DNA of 8,460 bases. It comes from Chthoniobacterales bacterium (GTDB lineage Bacteria; Verrucomicrobiota; Verrucomicrobiia; Chthoniobacterales; UBA10450). How positions within the stretch are numbered: the first letter of the stretch is position 1; each line of letters opens with the position of its first letter. Of the stretch, positions 5,216 to 8,460 are shown piece by piece. The stretch spans positions 1 to 8,460 of the forward strand of contig JACCZO010000273.1 of NCBI GenBank assembly GCA_013695925.1, read 5' to 3'. The notes under the pieces are model-generated. The model saw only the letters and a list, made by a program, of their open reading frames with translations, ran no database searches and was not told where the DNA came from. A program made the position numbers and the translations under genes.

Positions 5216-6430
5216 ATGTCTCCGCTCTTCCTCATCTTCCTCACCGTCTTCATCGACATGGTGGGCTTCGGCATCATCATCCCGGTGCTGCCGCTTTACG
5301 CGCAGCATTTCGACGCCACCCCGCTCCAGATCGGCTGGCTGACCGGGATCTATTCCGGGATGCAGATCATCTTTACCCCGATCCTCGGCCGGCTTTCCGA
5401 TCGCGTCGGCCGGCGGCCGGTCCTGATCGTTAGTCTGGCCGGGACCGCGCTCGGTTTTCTCGTCATGGGCTGGGCGAATTCACTCGCGCTGCTCTTTGTC
5501 GCGCGCATCATCGACGGCATTTCCGGCGGCAACATCTCGACCGCGCAGGCTTACATCGCCGACATCAGTACGCCGGAAAATCGCTCGCGCTCGATGGGGA
5601 TCATCGGCGCGGCTTTTGGGCTCGGGTTCACCTTTGGCCCGATGATCGGCGGGGTTATGAGCCACATCTCCTACAGTGCGCCGTTTTATTTCGCGGCCGG
5701 GCTCGCGGCGGTGAATGTCATGCTCCTTTATTGTATCCTGCCGGAGAGTCTTTCCGCAGAGGATCGCGCCCATCCGAAAAAGCGGACTCAAATGGCGGAT
5801 GTTTTTCAGCACGGCAATTCGCGCATGTTCGGCACGATCGTGGCCACTTATTTTTTTACCATCACCGGCTTCGCCATCATGACGACGCTCTTCGCCCTCT
5901 TCACCGAAAAGCAGTTCGGCTTTGACGCCCGTAAGACCGGTTACATTTTTGGGTTCATCGGCATCATCAGCGTGATTTTGCAAGGCGGCTTGATCGGTCG
6001 CCTCGTGAAAACATTTGGCGAAACCGCGCTCGCCCGCACCGGCCTCCTCCTCCTCGCCATCGCGCTCGCTTTGCTCCCGTTCGCGCCGACGCTTCCGATG
6101 CTCCTGGTCGTTTGCGCAGCGCTCGCAATCGCCAACGGCCTCGTCAATCCAACTCTCAACGGTCTCGCTTCGCAGATGATCGATCGCAGCTGGCAAGGCC
6201 GCGCGCTCGGGCTCATGCAATCGGCCGGCAGCTTCGGTCGCCTGATTGGCCCGCTCCTCGGCGGCTGGCTTCTCATGTTTGATCTCGGCAAGCCGGTGCA
6301 TTTTTATGCGCGCACGCCTTTCCTCGCCGGCGCGGCCATTTTGCTCGTGGCCTTTGCACTGGCGCTCAGCGTTCGAAAACCGATCGCGGATCAGACGGTG
6401 ACCGCCGTACCCGTAGAGGCGGACGCATAG
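5216..6430 (+). CDS. MFS transporter, TetA-like drug/H+ antiporter
   Basis: 404 residues with the twelve hydrophobic segments of the 12-TM DHA1 (TCR/Tet) group of the major facilitator superfamily, located in the inner membrane. Diagnostic motifs: motif D1-like FIDMVGFGIIIPVLPLY (12-28, Asp14), motif A GRLSDRVGRRP (58-68) in the loop between TM2 and TM3, and the antiporter motif C GLGFTFGPMIGG (135-146) in TM5, which argues for proton-coupled efflux. The second-half motif A appears degenerate (GRLVKTFGE). Substrate cannot be read; Tet-type proteins include many efflux pumps of unknown specificity. Start 5216 gives MSPLFLIFLTVFIDM, right before TM1. It lies 103 bases after smpB, with the gap entirely taken up by an inverted repeat, so co-transcription is possible. 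GTAGAGGCGG at its very end is shared with 1935-1944. Confidence 0.92.
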   Translation: MSPLFLIFLTVFIDMVGFGIIIPVLPLYAQHFDATPLQIGWLTGIYSGMQIIFTPILGRLSDRVGRRPVLIVSLAGTALGFLVMGWANSLALLFVARIIDGISGGNISTAQAYIADISTPENRSRSMGIIGAAFGLGFTFGPMIGGVMSHISYSAPFYFAAGLAAVNVMLLYCILPESLSAEDRAHPKKRTQMADVFQHGNSRMFGTIVATYFFTITGFAIMTTLFALFTEKQFGFDARKTGYIFGFIGIISVILQGGLIGRLVKTFGETALARTGLLLLAIALALLPFAPTLPMLLVVCAALAIANGLVNPTLNGLASQMIDRSWQGRALGLMQSAGSFGRLIGPLLGGWLLMFDLGKPVHFYARTPFLAGAAILLVAFALALSVRKPIADQTVTAVPVEADA

Positions 6431-6433
6431 CTG

Positions 6434-6585
6434 CCGGGGAGCGCACGCGCCTCGCGTGCCCAAATTCGGCGCCCCGCCGAATTGTCAGGACTTGACGGTT
6501 GTTGTCGTTCTCGTCGGAAACCTTCGCGCGGAAGGCTTTGCGGCGAGGCGCCGCAAAGGGCACGCGAGGCGCGTGCGCTCCCCGG
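6434..6585. mobile_element. 152-bp palindromic element (MITE/REPIN-like), no transposase
   Basis: Perfect 28-bp inverted repeats at 6434-6461 and 6558-6585 (starting CCGGGGAGCGCACGCG). Just inside each arm is a further hairpin: AATTCGGCG-CCC-CGCCGAATT (6463-6483) and TTTGCGGCG-AGG-CGCCGCAAA (6537-6557), with a smaller CCTTC/GAAGG hairpin at 6521-6535. This gives a four-way cruciform layout as in nonautonomous palindromic repeats. It sits between the MFS and SDR genes and contains no coding sequence. No target-site duplication is apparent at its ends. Confidence 0.75.
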
Positions 6586-6637
6586 AGGATTGCCACCGCG
6601 CTTCGCCCGTTTCTCATTCGCTGTTACAGTGAACGAC

Positions 6638-7651
6638 ATGAAGCGCTCCACTCTTCTCACTCTCGGCGGAATTGGTCTGGCCTACTGGGCCGTTGCGCGC
6701 GCTTTGCGCCGCGATGTTTCCTTCGCGGGTAAAGTCGTGATTGTGACCGGCGGCTCGCGCGGCCTCGGCCTAACGATCGCGCGCCGCCTCGCGGCCGAGG
6801 GCGCGCGCCTCGCCCTCTTCGCACGCGACGAGGACGAGCTCGCCAAAGCCTGCGCGCAACTGCGCGAGCTGGGCGGCAAAGCGCTCCCCGTGCCGTGCGA
6901 TTTACTCGACCGCGCTCAGTCGTTAGGCGCGATCCAGACCGTGGTCGACCATTACGGAACAATCGACGTCCTGATCAACAATGCCGGCATCATCGAAGTC
7001 GGCCCGCTCGAAAACATGCGCCGGCAGGATTTCGAGAAATCGATGCAGCTCCATTTCTGGGCGCCCTTCAACTTGATCCAGCAGGTCCTTCCGCACATGC
7101 AGCGCGGCGGCGGTGGTCGGATCGTCAACATTGCCTCGATCGGTGGCAAAGTGGCGGTGCCGCACATGGCGCCTTACAGCATGAGCAAGTTTGCGCTGGT
7201 GGGACTTTCCGACGCCTTCCGCGCCGAACTCGCGCGCGAGGGCGTCCAAGTCACTACCGTTACGCCCGGCATGATGCGGACCGGGTCGCAGGTGCATGCC
7301 AGGTTCAAAGGGAACCATGGCGCCGAATACAGCTGGTTTTCGCTTTCGACCGCGCTGCCCTTTGCCGCGGTCGACGCCGACCGCGCCGCGGCCAAGATCG
7401 TCGAAGCCTGCCGCCACGGTCAGTCTTCGCTCATCATCGGGTTCCCGCCTCGGGTCGCGATCATCGGCAACGCCGTTTTCCCGAATCTCACCGGTCAAAT
7501 AATGAAACTGGTCAACCGTCTCCTCCCCGGGCCGGTCGGAGTGGAGGGAGACGAAATCAAGTCGGGCAAGGAAGCGCAGCGGGAGAAAAAATTACCCGGC
7601 TGGCTGATGCGCCTCGGTCGCGCGGAGATGGCGCAGAACAACGAAATCTGA
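6638..7651 (+). CDS. SDR-family NAD(P)-dependent oxidoreductase with N-terminal membrane anchor
   Basis: 337 residues. Residues 5-22 (TLLTLGGIGLAYWAVARA) form one hydrophobic helix, then a classical short-chain dehydrogenase: cofactor motif TGGSRGLG (37-44), CDLLD near 87-91, NNAG (114-117), catalytic Ser167, Tyr180 and Lys184 (YSMSK), and TPGMMRTG (209-216) after the active site. A C-terminal extension (about 245-337) exceeds the usual 250-residue SDR core and is common in membrane-associated forms. Substrate unknown. The frame is open upstream to 6482, but that part is the palindromic element, so ATG 6638 (or GTG 6629) is the real start. Two nonamers lie within it, at 6768 (Gly-Leu-Thr, next to the cofactor motif) and 6920. 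The next gene follows eight bases after the stop. Confidence 0.93.
   Translation: MKRSTLLTLGGIGLAYWAVARALRRDVSFAGKVVIVTGGSRGLGLTIARRLAAEGARLALFARDEDELAKACAQLRELGGKALPVPCDLLDRAQSLGAIQTVVDHYGTIDVLINNAGIIEVGPLENMRRQDFEKSMQLHFWAPFNLIQQVLPHMQRGGGGRIVNIASIGGKVAVPHMAPYSMSKFALVGLSDAFRAELAREGVQVTTVTPGMMRTGSQVHARFKGNHGAEYSWFSLSTALPFAAVDADRAAAKIVEACRHGQSSLIIGFPPRVAIIGNAVFPNLTGQIMKLVNRLLPGPVGVEGDEIKSGKEAQREKKLPGWLMRLGRAEMAQNNEI
6768..6776 (+). repeat. GCCTAACGA nonamer, copy 5
   Basis: Exact copy in the SDR gene, read GGC-CTA-ACG immediately after the TGGSRGLG motif. Confidence 0.85.
6920..6928 (-). repeat. GCCTAACGA nonamer, copy 6
   Basis: Exact copy on the minus strand inside the plus-strand SDR gene, where the sense codons are TCG-TTA-GGC (Ser-Leu-Gly). 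The same DNA word is thus encoded through different amino acids from the other copies. Confidence 0.85.
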
Positions 7652-7659
7652 TCCAGCCG

Positions 7660-8205
7660 GTGCCGGTGCAGCGCCTTTTCGTCGGTCTGGAAGTGCCGGC
7701 CTCGATCGCCGAAGCGCTCGTTGGGCTGGATCCTGGGTTGCCCGGGGTGCGCTGGGTGGCCGCGGAGCAGATGCATCTGACCCTGGCCTTTCTCGGTCAG
7801 GTCGCGCCGGAACCAGCCGCCGACCTGCGCACGAGGCTCGCCGCTATTCATTTTTCCCGCTTTTTCCTCCCGCTCCAGGGTATCGGTACTTTTCCTGCCA
7901 AAGGCCGGCCCAAGGTGATCCGGCTCGGGGTCGGCCGGGGACATCCGCATCTCTTTCAATTGCACAAGCGGGTGACAGACGCGGCGCTGGCCGTTGGGAT
8001 GGAACCGGATTTGCGCCCATGGCATCCGCACCTCACTCTCGCGCGCTGCCAGGGCGTCACGCTGCAGAAGATGAGCCCGTTTCTGCGAGCGCACGCCGAC
8101 TTCGATGGCGGGCTCGTCCCGATTGACGCTTTCCAACTCAAATCGAGCCGGCTCACGCCTAACGGGTCGATCTACACGACCGAGCTGGCGGTGCATGCGC
8201 TGTAG
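7660..8205 (+). CDS. thpR: LigT/ThpR-type RNA 2',3'-cyclic phosphodiesterase (2H superfamily)
   Basis: 181 residues from GTG 7660, normal for the family (formerly 2'-5' RNA ligase). These cytosolic enzymes open 2',3'-cyclic phosphate ends of RNA. The two hallmark H-x-T-x motifs are present, HLTL at 39-42 (within MHLTLAFLG) and HLTL at 124-127 (within WHPHLTLARC), the pair forming the active site. The N-terminus RLFVGLEVP matches the family's usual RLFVALxLP. No ATG is available; a second GTG six bases on (7666) would give 179 residues, and the choice is undecided. The same frame is open far upstream through the SDR gene, but that is an overlapping shadow. It lies eight bases after the SDR stop, so it is probably co-transcribed. 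The final CTG-TAG is the left end of the 8200-8303 palindromic element, and a near-copy of the nonamer (GCCTAACGG) is at 8157-8165. Confidence 0.9.
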   Translation: MPVQRLFVGLEVPASIAEALVGLDPGLPGVRWVAAEQMHLTLAFLGQVAPEPAADLRTRLAAIHFSRFFLPLQGIGTFPAKGRPKVIRLGVGRGHPHLFQLHKRVTDAALAVGMEPDLRPWHPHLTLARCQGVTLQKMSPFLRAHADFDGGLVPIDAFQLKSSRLTPNGSIYTTELAVHAL

Positions 8206-8303
8206 ACGTTTCGCTCTGCAAAAAGCGGGGCATGCTTGGGACGCAAGGGTCTGGACCGGACGGCCATTACCCCCGCGCGCCTGGCAGAGTGAAGCGGCTA
8301 CAG
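8200..8303. repeat. CTGTAG-ended inverted repeat after the phosphodiesterase gene
   Basis: Arms 8200-8219 and 8284-8303 are complementary at 17 of 20 positions, beginning CTGTAG and ending CTACAG, with a second nested stem GCGGGG (8226-8231) / CCCCGC (8272-8277). Its right end CGGCTACAGC is identical to the right end of the 2646-2723 element. The left end provides the TAG stop of the preceding gene, as the other copy does for bcp. Confidence 0.65.
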
Positions 8304-8305
8304 CA

Positions 8306-8334
8306 TTGCAAACGCCGCTCCTCGCTCCTATACC
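8306..8334 (+). promoter_or_regulatory. Possible promoter directly before the amidohydrolase gene
   Basis: TTGCAA (8306-8311), a 17-bp spacer and TATACC (8329-8334), each 4 of 6 to consensus. Transcription would start at about 8340, next to the ATG at 8341, which would make a leaderless message. The boxes are weak, so this is only a candidate. Confidence 0.3.
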
Positions 8335-8340
8335 CGCGGG

Positions 8341-8460
8341 ATGAAATGCGCTTTTCGGTTCGCTCTTGTCCTCCTTTTTTGCCTAACGAATATGCATGCG
8401 GCCGACACCCCGCCCGGGGTCATCGCGCTCAAGGCCGCCCGGCTCTTTGACGGCAAATCG
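8341..8460 (+). CDS. Secreted amidohydrolase-family protein, N-terminal part
   Basis: Forty codons, open to the window edge. It begins with a signal peptide (MKCAFRFALVLLFCLTNMHA, cleavage probably before or after Ala21), then a short linker and VIALKAARLFDGKS, which matches the first strands of imidazolonepropionase-like and related secreted amidohydrolases (typically I-x-x-x-A-x-R-L-F-D-G). The metal-binding HxH and the rest of the TIM barrel are outside the window, so substrate and full length are unknown. A nonamer (8381-8389) lies in the signal peptide, as in the Asp-box gene at the other edge. The gene follows the palindromic element at 8200-8303 and has no Shine-Dalgarno. Confidence 0.75.
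   Translation, partial: MKCAFRFALVLLFCLTNMHAADTPPGVIALKAARLFDGKS
8381..8389 (+). repeat. GCCTAACGA nonamer, copy 7
   Basis: Exact copy in the signal-peptide codons of the amidohydrolase gene, read TGC-CTA-ACG-AAT (Cys-Leu-Thr-Asn). Confidence 0.85.

Noticed and set aside
5480..6463. 327-codon minus-strand open frame
   Set aside because: Antisense to the MFS transporter, which carries clear family motifs; the antisense product is a charged, motif-free shadow.
6482..6637. 52-codon N-terminal extension of the SDR
   Set aside because: It translates the palindromic element; the SDR membrane anchor begins at ATG 6638.
6895..7659. Long upstream extension of the phosphodiesterase frame
   Set aside because: It runs in another frame through the SDR gene, is Arg/Pro-rich and unlike any protein; the phosphodiesterase family begins at RLFVGLEVP.

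Overview
This GC-rich window comes from a bacterial chromosome. The gene set (a secreted Asp-box propeller protein, a YdeI-like protein, omega and SmpB, a peroxiredoxin, a 34-residue AURKAIP1/COX24-type ribosomal protein), the abundance of small palindromic repeats and the lack of Shine-Dalgarno sequences would fit a soil or freshwater Verrucomicrobiota (Chthoniobacterales-like) genome. That assignment is inference; there is no rRNA or other decisive marker here. No phage, plasmid, CRISPR or transposase gene is visible.

Layout. Positions 1-1917 hold two minus-strand genes: the N-terminal 434 residues of a secreted Asp-box (BNR/sortilin-like) protein running off the left edge, and upstream of it a YdeI/OmpD-associated family protein. 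Positions 1918-2410 have no secure gene; they hold repeat fragments, a 30-codon signal-peptide ORF and a possible decayed gene. A 34-residue basic ribosomal protein gene lies on the minus strand at 2411-2515. Next is a minus-strand pair, a His-loop membrane metal-transporter-like protein translationally coupled (ATGA overlap) to a PrxQ/Bcp peroxiredoxin (3892 to 2718). A minus-strand tRNA-Pro(CGG) at 4012-4085 is followed by a strong divergent promoter that starts the plus-strand run rpoZ - smpB - MFS drug/H+ antiporter (4346-6430). After a 152-bp palindromic element come an SDR-family oxidoreductase, a LigT-type RNA 2',3'-cyclic phosphodiesterase and, at the right edge, the first 40 codons of a secreted amidohydrolase.

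The genes are mostly ordinary housekeeping, stress and transport functions. The unusual content is at the DNA level. (1) The nonamer GCCTAACGA occurs seven times exactly (the octamer CCTAACGA eight times, plus four near-copies) in 8.46 kb, on both strands, inside and outside genes and in several reading frames, roughly a hundred times more than chance. Density and placement resemble DNA uptake sequences of Pasteurellaceae and Neisseriaceae. (2) Nearly every gene boundary carries an inverted-repeat element: a CTGTAG-ended family (2646-2723, 8200-8303), a GTGACGAGTG family (4564-4643, 5111-5215), a 28-bp perfect inverted repeat with nested hairpins (6434-6585) and partial copies. Several of these supply the stop codon of the gene they follow. 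(3) None of the eleven start codons has a recognisable Shine-Dalgarno sequence.
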